This document shows, piece after piece, positions 56,414-63,849 of a stretch of 64,000 nt of DNA. Source of the DNA: Spartobacteria bacterium (lineage in GTDB: Bacteria; Verrucomicrobiota; Verrucomicrobiia; Chthoniobacterales; Chthoniobacteraceae); the NCBI GenBank assembly GCA_021324395.1, contig JAJPJG010000036.1, positions 47,368 through 111,367 on the forward strand, in the 5' to 3' direction. The first letter of the stretch is position 1. Each line of letters starts with the position of its first letter. Made by a program: the position numbers and the translations under genes. The notes below the pieces were generated by a model. It saw nothing but the letters and a program-made list of their open reading frames with translations. It was not told the DNA's origin and ran no database searches.

Positions 56414-56895
56414 AAGCTATGCCTTCCTATTTTGCACCGCTCGGGACGGCTGAGGTTTTGACAGCTTTGCAGCCGGGCGCGATGGAGCGGCTGGTTTGCG
56501 AGACGTGCGCGGCTTTCGATCTTTGGATCGACGCGCTTTCGATGGAGGAGCTGGGCGCGCTCCCTTTCCGGATCGACTCGGTTCGCGGCGAGCTGGGCTT
56601 TGTGAAGATTTTCCTGCGCGATGCGCGGCTCGGTCTAGCTCCAGGTTTATTTGATCGAGCGCGCCGCGAGCTTCTGCAATCAGCGTTGCGTAAGTTGCCA
56701 GGCGTTCTTCAATCGAGCGTCGAAACTGCGCCGCTTCCGAGCGCAAAGTGTCGATCTCGCGCTGGAGGCGCGAAAGCTCCGCGCGCAGGACAGGCGGCTC
56801 GCCGCCGGGAGGATATTCGCTCATCCCGCAGAGCTAAGACGAAAACGCAATCCGCGTCATGCGGGAAAAAAGGAGCGGTCAAACCGGCCCGTTAA
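56411..56895 (+). CDS. Early phage protein, rightward reading (competes with an antisense ORF)
   Basis: This 161-residue frame overlaps the previous stop by ATGA and ends three bases before the next ATG. The N-terminal 90 residues are protein-like (YFAPLGTAEVLTALQPGAME; FDLWIDALSMEELGALPFRI). The remainder is Arg/Ser/Ala-rich (AGGAKAPRAGQAARRREDIR) and could be an artefact of coding on the other strand. A leftward 135-residue frame overlaps it. Confidence 0.42.
56417..56824 (-). CDS. Alternative antisense ORF, coiled-coil protein
   Basis: This 135-residue frame starts MSEYPPGGEPPVLRAELSRL. A well-formed coiled coil (QREIDTLRSEAAQFRRSIEE; LATYATLIAEARGALDQINL) is followed by a Lys/Arg/Pro/Ala-rich tail like those of nucleoid-type proteins. 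Its N-terminal half looks more convincing than the rightward frame there; its C-terminal half looks less so. It could be a small leftward moron inside the early region. Confidence 0.45.
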   Translation of the reverse strand: MSEYPPGGEPPVLRAELSRLQREIDTLRSEAAQFRRSIEERLATYATLIAEARGALDQINLELDRAAHRAGKSSQSPARREPSRSGKGARPAPPSKARRSKDRKPRTSRKPAAPSRPAAKLSKPQPSRAVQNRKA

Positions 56896-56898
56896 ACA

Positions 56899-57111
56899 AT
56901 GGAAGCCTCCTTTAAACAGATCGTCGCACTGGCCTGGAGCCATTGCCCGCCGGAAAAGCGGGAGATGCTGCTGCGGGACATTCTTAACGTCGCACGCGGA
57001 TTGCGCGGATGCGACTGCGAGAAAATCGAAAACAGCGCCGATGCACTCCTCTCGCTGGTGCAATCCGTCAACCGCAAATCCGCCGAGTTTGCCAGCCTGT
57101 TAACGCCATGA
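56899..57111 (+). CDS. Small early phage protein
   Basis: This 70-residue helical protein (MEASFKQIVALAWSHCPPEK) with REMLLRDILNVARGLRGCDC in the middle. It is coupled to the next gene by an ATGA overlap. The family is not recognised. Confidence 0.62.
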   Translation: MEASFKQIVALAWSHCPPEKREMLLRDILNVARGLRGCDCEKIENSADALLSLVQSVNRKSAEFASLLTP

Positions 57112-57305
57112 AAAAGAACGGAACACCGATCGTGCATCAAATTTCGCTGGCCGGGCATGGCTGTAGCGTGGAGCGCCGCAAGGGACTCAGTGGCGCGGTG
57201 TCCGCCGCCTGCAACGCCTTTTTCCTCCGGCGCGGCATTTCCACCCAGCTCACCGCTCAATACGGGCGCGGCCTGCCGCTGCGTCCCCGCAACAAGAACC
57301 GTTAA
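57108..57305 (+). CDS. Small basic early phage protein
   Basis: This 65-residue basic protein (MKKNGTPIVHQISLAGHGCS, C-terminus LRPRNKNR) starts within the stop of the preceding gene (ATGA). The next small gene begins seven bases after it. It contains two Cys and several Arg/Lys, and no family is recognised. Confidence 0.58.
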   Translation: MKKNGTPIVHQISLAGHGCSVERRKGLSGAVSAACNAFFLRRGISTQLTAQYGRGLPLRPRNKNR

Positions 57306-57311
57306 ACAATT

Positions 57312-57485
57312 ATGAGACGCGAAAACAACCGTAAAACCCTCCTTTGCGCCTGTGGCTGCGGACGCAGAAATGACCAATGTTCGGGCGAGGCGTTGAGCTG
57401 GATCGATGGACTTTGCCTGATGGCTGGCCGGCGCCGGCCTGTGCCAGTGCAAACCGAAATGCCGATGCTGGAGCCAGCGCGATGA
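57312..57485 (+). CDS. Cysteine-rich early miniprotein
   Basis: This 57-residue protein (MRRENNRKTLLCACGCGRRN) with CACGCG, a further DQC and GLC suggests a small zinc-binding fold. Its TGA overlaps the next ATG (ATGA), and it fills an otherwise empty gap in the operon, so translation is likely. It resembles small phage zinc-finger proteins of unknown role. Confidence 0.6.
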   Translation: MRRENNRKTLLCACGCGRRNDQCSGEALSWIDGLCLMAGRRRPVPVQTEMPMLEPAR

Positions 57486-57694
57486 ACGCCACGCAAAAGC
57501 AAATCGTGAGCACGGCCAATGCGCTCCGCGCGATGGGCGAGGAGCGGTGCGACATCGTGGTCGCGGGCGTGAAGGTGCGCGTCTTTGCCAATAGCGAAAA
57601 CACCGCGCCACTCAACGCTCGCACGCTCCTGCGGGTGCTCCGCAACGCCAAGATTGATTTCAAAATTCTCCATGAACGCGCTCGCAATAACTAA
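57482..57694 (+). CDS. Small early phage protein
   Basis: This 70-residue protein (MNATQKQIVSTANALRAMGE) has an alpha-beta pattern (CDIVVAGVKVRVFANSENTA; LLRVLRNAKIDFKIL). It overlaps the preceding gene by ATGA and the following gene by 23 bases. No family is recognised. Confidence 0.6.
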   Translation: MNATQKQIVSTANALRAMGEERCDIVVAGVKVRVFANSENTAPLNARTLLRVLRNAKIDFKILHERARNN

Positions 57695-58307
57695 ACCTGC
57701 CACACTGGCGACCGACGCCGACTTTCACATCGTCGAGCAACCGAGGTGGATGACCTTTCACCGGCTGGCGATGCAGAGCGCCCGCGAGGCGGTGCTTTAC
57801 GCCGCGCTCTGCGGGCTGGAGCTGATGCGCGTGCGGGCAGGGATGCCGCGCGGCGAGTGGCTGCCGTGGCTGGAGGAGCACTTCCCAGGCAGCGCGCGCA
57901 CGGCCCAGCGTTACGTGGGCGTGGGCGAGATTCTGGAGTGCCGGATGAGAAATGCGACACATGGGTCGCATTTGACAACCGTGTTTAACACGCTGCTCGA
58001 CGGAGGCGTGTTGCCTGATGACCGGCGCGAGGCGGCGCTCGATGCGCTGCACGAGATCGCCCCGGCGTCGACCCCGCGCCAGCTTTTCCTCGAATGCGGT
58101 GTGCTCAAGCACGCTGAGAGCCCGCACGCGGCGGCGAAGAAGGCGAAGAAACAACTGGCGAAACAGGCGGGCATCGACACGCCGATCATGGAGACATGGC
58201 TGCGGATGAACCGCGCGAAGCGGCTCCGGTTCGTGCGCGAAAACATCGACGTGCTGGAGGAATTGATCGCGGAGGCGAAGAAGCTCCGCCGGAAAGGAGC
58301 GATCTAA
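57672..58307 (+). CDS. DUF3102-like early protein upstream of the transposase
   Basis: This is a 211-residue protein. Residues about 35-80 contain LCGLELMRVRAGMPRGEWLP followed by WLEEHFPGSARTAQRYVGVG, the typical 'lkaG..L...k..lphGeWlpWle..f..s.rtAqrym' pattern of DUF3102 phage proteins. The C-terminal part is Lys/Ala-rich and helical (AAAKKAKKQLAKQAGIDTPI; RENIDVLEELIAEAKKLRRK). Its stop overlaps the transposase ATG (TAATG). A regulatory or DNA-associated role is likely but not known. Confidence 0.72.
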   Translation: MNALAITKPATLATDADFHIVEQPRWMTFHRLAMQSAREAVLYAALCGLELMRVRAGMPRGEWLPWLEEHFPGSARTAQRYVGVGEILECRMRNATHGSHLTTVFNTLLDGGVLPDDRREAALDALHEIAPASTPRQLFLECGVLKHAESPHAAAKKAKKQLAKQAGIDTPIMETWLRMNRAKRLRFVRENIDVLEELIAEAKKLRRKGAI

Positions 58308-60643
58308 TGAACCTGCAAATTCTACCCGAACAGGAACGGTTGCCGGCGGCGGCATGGGCCGGGTTGCTCGGCATCAGCGAAAGAGGGTTTCGCCTGCGCG
58401 CGCCCGAGCCGGTGATCGAGGAGCGCGGAAGCGGCGGCATGCAGACTTTCCGCTTTGGCGACCTGCCGGAGGATTGGCGCGCACAACTCGCCGCACGGCT
58501 GGAGGAGGATCGCGGACGCGATTTTTCCTCGCTGGTCTCCTCGCAGTCGGTCGGCTGGAAACCGCGCATGGAATTTGCCGCCTTCCCGCAGGCGACACGG
58601 GAAAAGGCAAAAAAGATGTTCGACGTGATGGAAGCTTACTTTGCCACGCTGGAGGCGACCGGACGCCGGGCGAGCGCGGAGGAACGGGCGCAGGCGATGT
58701 TTAAAAGCCTCTTTAGTTTCATCGACAAGGACACACTGGAGCTTGTCGAGCGCACCATCAGCGCGCACCGCGTGCGCGGGAAGGCGAAGGCGATCGAGCG
58801 GCTCGGCGGCTGGGAATTACTCAAGGCGCAACGGATCGCGCTCACATTCCTCTGCGATAACAAGAACGTCCCCCACAAGAACCGGCTCGAAATCCCCGCT
58901 GCGTTCGTGAAGGCGTTTCGCGCGAAATGCCTGGAGCCGGGCGTCGTGAGCGTGAGCGCGGCCTTTATCTATTTTGAGCTGCTCTGGCAGCATGGCGAGG
59001 AAGTGCCCGGACTCGGGCGGGCGCGGCGCGAGGATGAGCCGTTCCCTTTCAAGCTGGCGCAACTGCGCAGCGCCAAGGTAATCCCGACCCGAGCGGCGCG
59101 ATTGATGGCCACGCTCGGCAAAGGCCACGCAATGCTCAATGGCGCGCTCCCGTCGCTTCCGTGCAGTCGCGCGAAGCTCGGGCTGCGGCAGCGCATCGAG
59201 TTTGACGACAAACGGCCCGATCTCAATGTCATCGGCGACGATGGCCGGATTTTCCAGCCGTGGATTTATTTCGCGCGCGATGTCGCCACCGGCCAGATCA
59301 TCGACTTTGCGCTGCGGCCAGATGGGAACATGAAGCAGCGCGACGTAGTGGATTTGACGGTCGCGGTGATCCGGTTCAGCGGCTTCGCGCCGGGTGCGAT
59401 GTTGAAATTCGAGCACGGCACGGTCTCGATCTCCGAGGATCGTGCGGAGTATCTGCGCAAGCAATTCGGCCTGCAAATCTCCCGCACCGAGCTGCTCGGC
59501 GGACGCGGCGCGACCGGCCTCTGGCGCGAGAAGACGCGCGGCAACCCGCGTGGCAAACCTTACATCGAGTCGTTCAACAACGTTTTTACTCACCTGATCG
59601 GCTTCTTGAAAGGGCAGCGTGGCAACGATGCGCGCGTGGCGATGCCCGACATGCACGGCGACCCGAACCTCACCCCCGCCACGCTCACGCACAAAAATTA
59701 CCGGCTCAAAAACTCAATCACCGAGGAGGCGCTCCTTTGCGCGCAAAACGCGGTGATGTGCCAGTATTTCGAGACGGGCGAAATCCTCGACGCCCGTGCG
59801 GCCTGCGCGCAAAGCGGCATCGAGGCACCGCTGGTGCACCTTGCCGATTTTCTCGAATGGCTCAAGCTCGCGATCGCCTACTACAACCGGCGGCGCGGGC
59901 ACCGGATGGACGGTTTCGCGAAGATCGAGGTCAACGGGAGGCTGGTGACCGAAAGCCCCGACGACAAGGAAAAGCGCCTGCTCGCCGAGATGGGCGCGCG
60001 CGGCGAATCGCTCCTGCGGATCAGCGAAAAAGATGCGGCTCTGCTGATGATGCGGATCGCGCGGGCAACATTCACCGCCAACGGCTGCGTGATCAATGGC
60101 TGCCGGTTCTGGCACGAACACAGCCGCGTCGTGCACGAGGCGCAACGCGTGGGTAAAAAGGAATTTCTGATCATTCACGATGTGGACCGTCCATTTGAGA
60201 TTCACGTCCTCAAAAACCCCGTCTCGCACATCGACGAGTGCAACGAAAAACTGGCCGATGACGCCGAGAAACCGGAGCACCTCGAAACCATCCCGATGTT
60301 TGTGCCGCCGGAGCGCACCGACCCCGAGGCAATGATCCGCCGCAACGAGCGGCAGGCGATCAATCACAACCGGATTGCCCGCGAGGCGTTGATTGGTTCA
60401 CAGGTTTACATCGAGGCCGAGACCGCCCGGCGCGAAGGCAACACCGCCGCGCTCGATGCGCTCCGCGCCCGTGTCTGCGGCCTCACCGCACAAGTCGCGC
60501 GCGAGCTGCCGGAGAGCGAACTGGCCGGCCGGATCAACAGCGCGGAATCCCGCGCGGCGCAGCGCGATGCGGCCAAGCCGAAATACATCGAGTCGCTGGG
60601 CGATGAGCGCGACTGGGCCGCGACGCAGGAGGATGAGACATGA
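58307..60643 (+). CDS. MuA-type DDE transposase
   Basis: This is a 778-residue protein. The N-terminal 80 residues carry a MuA-type winged helix (ILPEQERLPAAAWAGLLGIS; GMQTFRFGDLPEDWRAQLAA). A helical region leads to an RNase-H-like catalytic core at about 290-450: Asp300/301 in RIEFDDKRPDLNVI, an acidic residue Glu369 in MLKFEHGTVSI, and Glu421 in KPYIESFNN. The spacing (69 and 52) matches Mu D269-D336-E392 (67 and 56), but the second residue is Glu, not Asp. The C-terminal domains resemble MuA domains II-III. The protein drives replicative transposition. Starts upstream of 58307 lie in the previous gene. Confidence 0.92.
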   Translation: MNLQILPEQERLPAAAWAGLLGISERGFRLRAPEPVIEERGSGGMQTFRFGDLPEDWRAQLAARLEEDRGRDFSSLVSSQSVGWKPRMEFAAFPQATREKAKKMFDVMEAYFATLEATGRRASAEERAQAMFKSLFSFIDKDTLELVERTISAHRVRGKAKAIERLGGWELLKAQRIALTFLCDNKNVPHKNRLEIPAAFVKAFRAKCLEPGVVSVSAAFIYFELLWQHGEEVPGLGRARREDEPFPFKLAQLRSAKVIPTRAARLMATLGKGHAMLNGALPSLPCSRAKLGLRQRIEFDDKRPDLNVIGDDGRIFQPWIYFARDVATGQIIDFALRPDGNMKQRDVVDLTVAVIRFSGFAPGAMLKFEHGTVSISEDRAEYLRKQFGLQISRTELLGGRGATGLWREKTRGNPRGKPYIESFNNVFTHLIGFLKGQRGNDARVAMPDMHGDPNLTPATLTHKNYRLKNSITEEALLCAQNAVMCQYFETGEILDARAACAQSGIEAPLVHLADFLEWLKLAIAYYNRRRGHRMDGFAKIEVNGRLVTESPDDKEKRLLAEMGARGESLLRISEKDAALLMMRIARATFTANGCVINGCRFWHEHSRVVHEAQRVGKKEFLIIHDVDRPFEIHVLKNPVSHIDECNEKLADDAEKPEHLETIPMFVPPERTDPEAMIRRNERQAINHNRIAREALIGSQVYIEAETARREGNTAALDALRARVCGLTAQVARELPESELAGRINSAESRAAQRDAAKPKYIESLGDERDWAATQEDET

Positions 60644-60759
60644 ATTTTGATCAATCTGCCGCGCCACGCGGCGCAACAGAGCGGGGCGCTCTCGTGAGCA
60701 GCGAAGCCTCAGCACGTGGCAATTTTTCCAATCAATTAACCACAACACCACAAACCTAG
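60640..60759 (+). CDS. Small ORF between transposase and MuB-like genes
   Basis: Thirty-nine codons (MNFDQSAAPRGATERGALVS) start within the transposase stop (ATGA) and end 19 bases before the MuB-like gene. It is Ser/Ala/Gln-rich with no recognisable fold. The coupling is the main evidence, and it may be non-functional. Confidence 0.35.
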   Translation: MNFDQSAAPRGATERGALVSSEASARGNFSNQLTTTPQT

Positions 60760-60778
60760 AAACCACACACCCTCCCAC

Positions 60779-61957
60779 ATGTCCACTACACGACTTGCCC
60801 CTCCCGGCGCAGACCCCGATGCCAGCAACGAGCGTTACCTCGCCAGCGCGAAGCTGCGCGGGATTGCGATCGGGCTGAACATCGTCGCCCGCGTCGCGCG
60901 CATCCGCCCGCCGCAGGAGCGCGACGCGATGCTCTGGCTCTGCAATTACGCCCGGCTGCGCGATCTCACCGCCGACGCCCTCAGCGGCGAACTCGACCTC
61001 GACCGCACGGAAATCCGCCGCGCGCTCACCGATCCCGACGCCGATCTCACCCGCTTTGTGCGACAGGTCGACCTGCTGCGGGGCCGTTTCGAGCGGCACC
61101 TGCACGAGGAACGCGCCGCGCAACGCCGCGACTGGCGGCTGGTGGGCGAGTTTGACAAGGCGCTGGGAAAAATCGCCGACACGAAGGTGCGCCGGAAGAT
61201 CGGCAACGCCTTTAAAATGGCGCTGGCCGAGCCGCAGATCATCGAGATCACCGGCAAAACCCGCATGGGCAAAAGCATCTGCGCGCGGCACGAGTATTTT
61301 AAAAACCTGCACCGCGCCTGCTGGCTCACCGCGCCATTTGGACCCACGGAAAAGGACTGGACGGAAGCCCTGGGCAGCGCGCTCGGCGTCCACATCGGCA
61401 CCAACGGGAAAAACAGCGAGGCCCGCCCGAAGATCATGGCCTGTTTCGGCCCGAACCGGATCAACCTCTTAATTGTGGACGAGGCGCATTATCTCTGGCC
61501 GAAGGATTTGCGCAATTCGCCGTCGCGGATCGAGTTTCTCCGGTTCCTGTGGGAACTCCACGGCGTGAGCGTGATCATTTTAGCCACGCCGCAATACAGC
61601 GAGGCGCTCACCGGCGCGATGAACGATAACCCGCGCTGGGCTCCCGGCCAGTGGGTGGGCCGGGTGCAGACCTTCCCGCTCGCCGACACGATGAGCGAGC
61701 CCGACCTCGCCGCCGTGGCGCGGCATCACGCGCCCGACGCGAGCGAGCCGGTGATCAAGCAGCTCGTCGAGCAGGCGCTCAGCAGCGAGGGCTATTGCGG
61801 CGCAATGGTGAAGGCGATCGAGCGCGCCCGGTTCAAGGCCGAGGCCGGCCGCCCGCTCACGGTGGAGCTGGTAAAAGAGGCGCAACGGCAACTGGAACGC
61901 GAAGCGCGGGTGGCGGCGCTCACGCCGAGGTTTGGGAGAAATGGGAGGGCGCAATGA
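60779..61957 (+). CDS. MuB-type AAA ATPase (target-DNA activator)
   Basis: This is a 392-residue protein. An N-terminal HTH-like region (LRDLTADALSGELDLDRTEI) precedes an AAA core: Walker A ITGKTRMGKS near residue 160 and Walker B NLLIVDEAHYLWP, then sensor-like VSVIILATPQYSEAL. MuB-type ATPases bind target DNA and stimulate the transposase, and give target immunity. The C-terminal helices (DASEPVIKQLVEQALSSEGY; GAMVKAIERARFKAEAGRPL) are typical. It overlaps the next gene by ATGA. Confidence 0.9.
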   Translation: MSTTRLAPPGADPDASNERYLASAKLRGIAIGLNIVARVARIRPPQERDAMLWLCNYARLRDLTADALSGELDLDRTEIRRALTDPDADLTRFVRQVDLLRGRFERHLHEERAAQRRDWRLVGEFDKALGKIADTKVRRKIGNAFKMALAEPQIIEITGKTRMGKSICARHEYFKNLHRACWLTAPFGPTEKDWTEALGSALGVHIGTNGKNSEARPKIMACFGPNRINLLIVDEAHYLWPKDLRNSPSRIEFLRFLWELHGVSVIILATPQYSEALTGAMNDNPRWAPGQWVGRVQTFPLADTMSEPDLAAVARHHAPDASEPVIKQLVEQALSSEGYCGAMVKAIERARFKAEAGRPLTVELVKEAQRQLEREARVAALTPRFGRNGRAQ

Positions 61958-62298
61958 GGACACCCGAGGGCGACGCCATTTTTGCAGTGGTGAAAACGCG
62001 CGTGGGCCGCGACCACGCGATCACCAGCGCGGACATCTGCCGCGAGCTGCGCTGGCGGCCTTCGCGCGAACGGCAGGTGCGGCAGATCATCAGCGACGAG
62101 TCGATGCTCTGGCCGGAGATCGTCTGCGCCGCGCCGGGAAAAAACGGCGGGTTTTTCCGTGCCGAAACGCTCGACGAACTCTGCATCTACGACAACTGGC
62201 TCACGGAGATCGCCGAGCGCGAGATGAACAAGCGCGACGCCTTCCGCGCGTATGTGCGGCAACAAGGCATCCGCCTGCCGGAAAGGGCGCACGCATGA
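61954..62298 (+). CDS. Winged-helix-like early protein
   Basis: This 114-residue protein (MRTPEGDAIFAVVKTRVGRD) continues HAITSADICRELRWRPSRER and QVRQIISDESMLWPEIVCAA, a winged-helix pattern ending with GGFFRAETLDELCIYDNWLT. It overlaps both neighbours by ATGA. It may regulate early or middle transcription; not assigned to a named family. Confidence 0.65.
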   Translation: MRTPEGDAIFAVVKTRVGRDHAITSADICRELRWRPSRERQVRQIISDESMLWPEIVCAAPGKNGGFFRAETLDELCIYDNWLTEIAEREMNKRDAFRAYVRQQGIRLPERAHA

Positions 62299-62648
62299 GC
62301 AACCTCGAACTGCTGCAATTTCTCAAGGCCACTCACGCGGAGGCGCAGCGGGCGGTGGCGCTCCACGGCGAATTTGCCTCGCTGCACGAGGCGCTGGGCG
62401 TGATGGATGAGGAGTTTCACGAGTTTAAACTGGAAGTTTATAAAAAAGCGGAAGCGCGCGACCCGCAGCGCGTTTACGACGAACTCGTCCAGATCGCAGC
62501 CATGTGCGCGAAAGCCGCGCAGTTGGTGAAGGCGAAAGCGTCCTACGACACCGCTCATGACTTTTTCTACGGCGGCGTTGCTTCGCAAATGAACGCGCTG
62601 ATGAAAGCGGCCAGCGATCCTAATCCTTCGACGGTATACCCACGATGA
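62295..62648 (+). CDS. MazG-like nucleotide pyrophosphohydrolase-type protein
   Basis: This 117-residue helical protein contains GVMDEEFHEFKLEVYKKAEA, then RVYDELVQIAAMCAKAAQLV. E-E-x-x-E ... D-E is the arrangement of metal-binding acids in MazG-type NTP pyrophosphatases. Phage MazG-like enzymes alter nucleotide or alarmone pools. The order and spacing of acids support this, but the sequence is short and the assignment tentative. It is coupled to both neighbours by four-base overlaps. Confidence 0.6.
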   Translation: MSNLELLQFLKATHAEAQRAVALHGEFASLHEALGVMDEEFHEFKLEVYKKAEARDPQRVYDELVQIAAMCAKAAQLVKAKASYDTAHDFFYGGVASQMNALMKAASDPNPSTVYPR

Positions 62649-62821
62649 ACACCCGCCCGCTCTGTCTCTGCTGCGAGGAAACCGAGGCCACGTGCTCCGA
62701 TCCCGATCTCGGGCCGGTCTGCGGCGAATGCTTTGCGCTCCTGCACAACATCGCAGTCGGCCTGCGGCAGGCCACTTTCGGTTTCCCGCGCTGCGGCACC
62801 AAACACCAAAAACCACAATGA
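62645..62821 (+). CDS. Zinc-ribbon miniprotein
   Basis: This 58-residue protein (MNTRPLCLCCEETEATCSDP) has a CxCC...C and VCGEC arrangement, as in small zinc ribbons. It overlaps the preceding stop by ATGA and lies eight bases before the Gam-like gene. Small size and placement suggest a transcription or host-takeover accessory. It is the second cysteine-rich miniprotein of the early operon. Confidence 0.65.
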   Translation: MNTRPLCLCCEETEATCSDPDLGPVCGECFALLHNIAVGLRQATFGFPRCGTKHQKPQ

Positions 62822-62828
62822 CCACCAC

Positions 62829-63362
62829 ATGAAAAAAGACAAATCACCCATCCCCGAATCCCCCGATTTCAAGAACGCGATCGACCTGCTCGCCCTCTAT
62901 TCCGACGCCACGATCCGGCTCGCGGCGATCAAGGCCAGCCTCGACGCGAAAATGCTGCCGATCCTCGACAAGCGCCGCAAGGAATACACCCGGCTGCAGG
63001 CCGCCCAGGGCGAAGCGCAAAAGGCGCTCCAGGTCATCTGCGAGCGCAATCCGCACTGGTTCGTAAAACCGAAGACGCTCACCACCGCCTACGGCAAGCT
63101 GCAGTTCCGCAAATCGACCAGACTGGAATGTGCCGACGAGGCGGCGTGCATCCTGCGGATCGCGCGCGGCGGCGGACGCAAAAAATACCTGCGCCGCAAG
63201 GTGGAACTCAACATCGAGGCGCTGGAACGCTGCAGCGACGAGCAACTGGCCGAGTTTGGCATCACCCGCGTGACCACCGAGAATTTCACCGTCAAACCGC
63301 TCGGCGTCCAGATCGGCGAAGCGTCCGCGACGGAAGAGGGCGAAAGCGAGGAAGCGGCATGA
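62829..63362 (+). CDS. Gam-like host-nuclease inhibitor
   Basis: This 177-residue protein has a helical first half (AAIKASLDAKMLPILDKRRK; EYTRLQAAQGEAQKALQVIC) and then the characteristic KTLTTAYGKLQFRKSTRLEC. GGGRKKYLRRKVELNIEALE and a C-terminal EFGITRVTTENFTVKPL follow. This is the pattern of Mu Gam (Ku-like) proteins that bind DNA ends and protect them from host exonucleases. Length matches (170-180). It ends with an acidic tail and overlaps the next gene by ATGA. Confidence 0.9.
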   Translation: MKKDKSPIPESPDFKNAIDLLALYSDATIRLAAIKASLDAKMLPILDKRRKEYTRLQAAQGEAQKALQVICERNPHWFVKPKTLTTAYGKLQFRKSTRLECADEAACILRIARGGGRKKYLRRKVELNIEALERCSDEQLAEFGITRVTTENFTVKPLGVQIGEASATEEGESEEAA

Positions 63363-63592
63363 AGCTCCCGAACTGGATTTACCGTTACCGCGTGGTGCTG
63401 GAGCGGCACGGCTGCAGCCCCGGCCAGAAGCGCGGCGGGCTCGTGCGCCTCTTTCTCACCCGCAGCGGCACCGCGTGGGTGGCCGATGCGCGCCACGCCG
63501 GCACGTTCATCGGCACCCGCCCCGGAGCCAAAGCCTTCGCCGCCGCGCTCGCAGCGCAGGCGGAGGATGTGGAGAGGGGGTTTGTGCTGTGA
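63359..63592 (+). CDS. Small early phage protein
   Basis: This 77-residue basic protein (MKLPNWIYRYRVVLERHGCS) has alternating basic and aromatic residues and AWVADARHAGTFIGTRPGAK in the middle. Four-base overlaps link it with both neighbours. No family is recognised. Confidence 0.6.
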   Translation: MKLPNWIYRYRVVLERHGCSPGQKRGGLVRLFLTRSGTAWVADARHAGTFIGTRPGAKAFAAALAAQAEDVERGFVL

Positions 63593-63849
63593 GCGCATTT
63601 GTTAAAATTCTAGCCTGGTTTGTGGTGTGTGTTTGCTGGCTACTCGAAGTTCTTGCCATTCTGGGAGGCGTCGCGATCGCGCTGATGATTGCGGCCTCGA
63701 TTGCTCGGAAAATGTGGGAAGATCGAGCGGTTCTATTGTTCTGTTTTGCGCTTGCGACAATCGCGACGCTGGTGTGTTGGCTGTATTCCCGCGCAAGACA
63801 ATGGGCACTGCAGGTGGTGCAATCGAAAGTGAGGCCGGAAAGCCGATGA
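63589..63849 (+). CDS. Small membrane protein of the early region
   Basis: This 86-residue protein with a GTG start that overlaps the previous stop. Two membrane segments are visible (FVVCVCWLLEVLAILGGVAI; AVLLFCFALATIATLVCWLY). Its stop overlaps the next ATG. Membrane proteins in early phage operons may act in superinfection exclusion; this is a guess. Confidence 0.62.
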   Translation: MSAFVKILAWFVVCVCWLLEVLAILGGVAIALMIAASIARKMWEDRAVLLFCFALATIATLVCWLYSRARQWALQVVQSKVRPESR

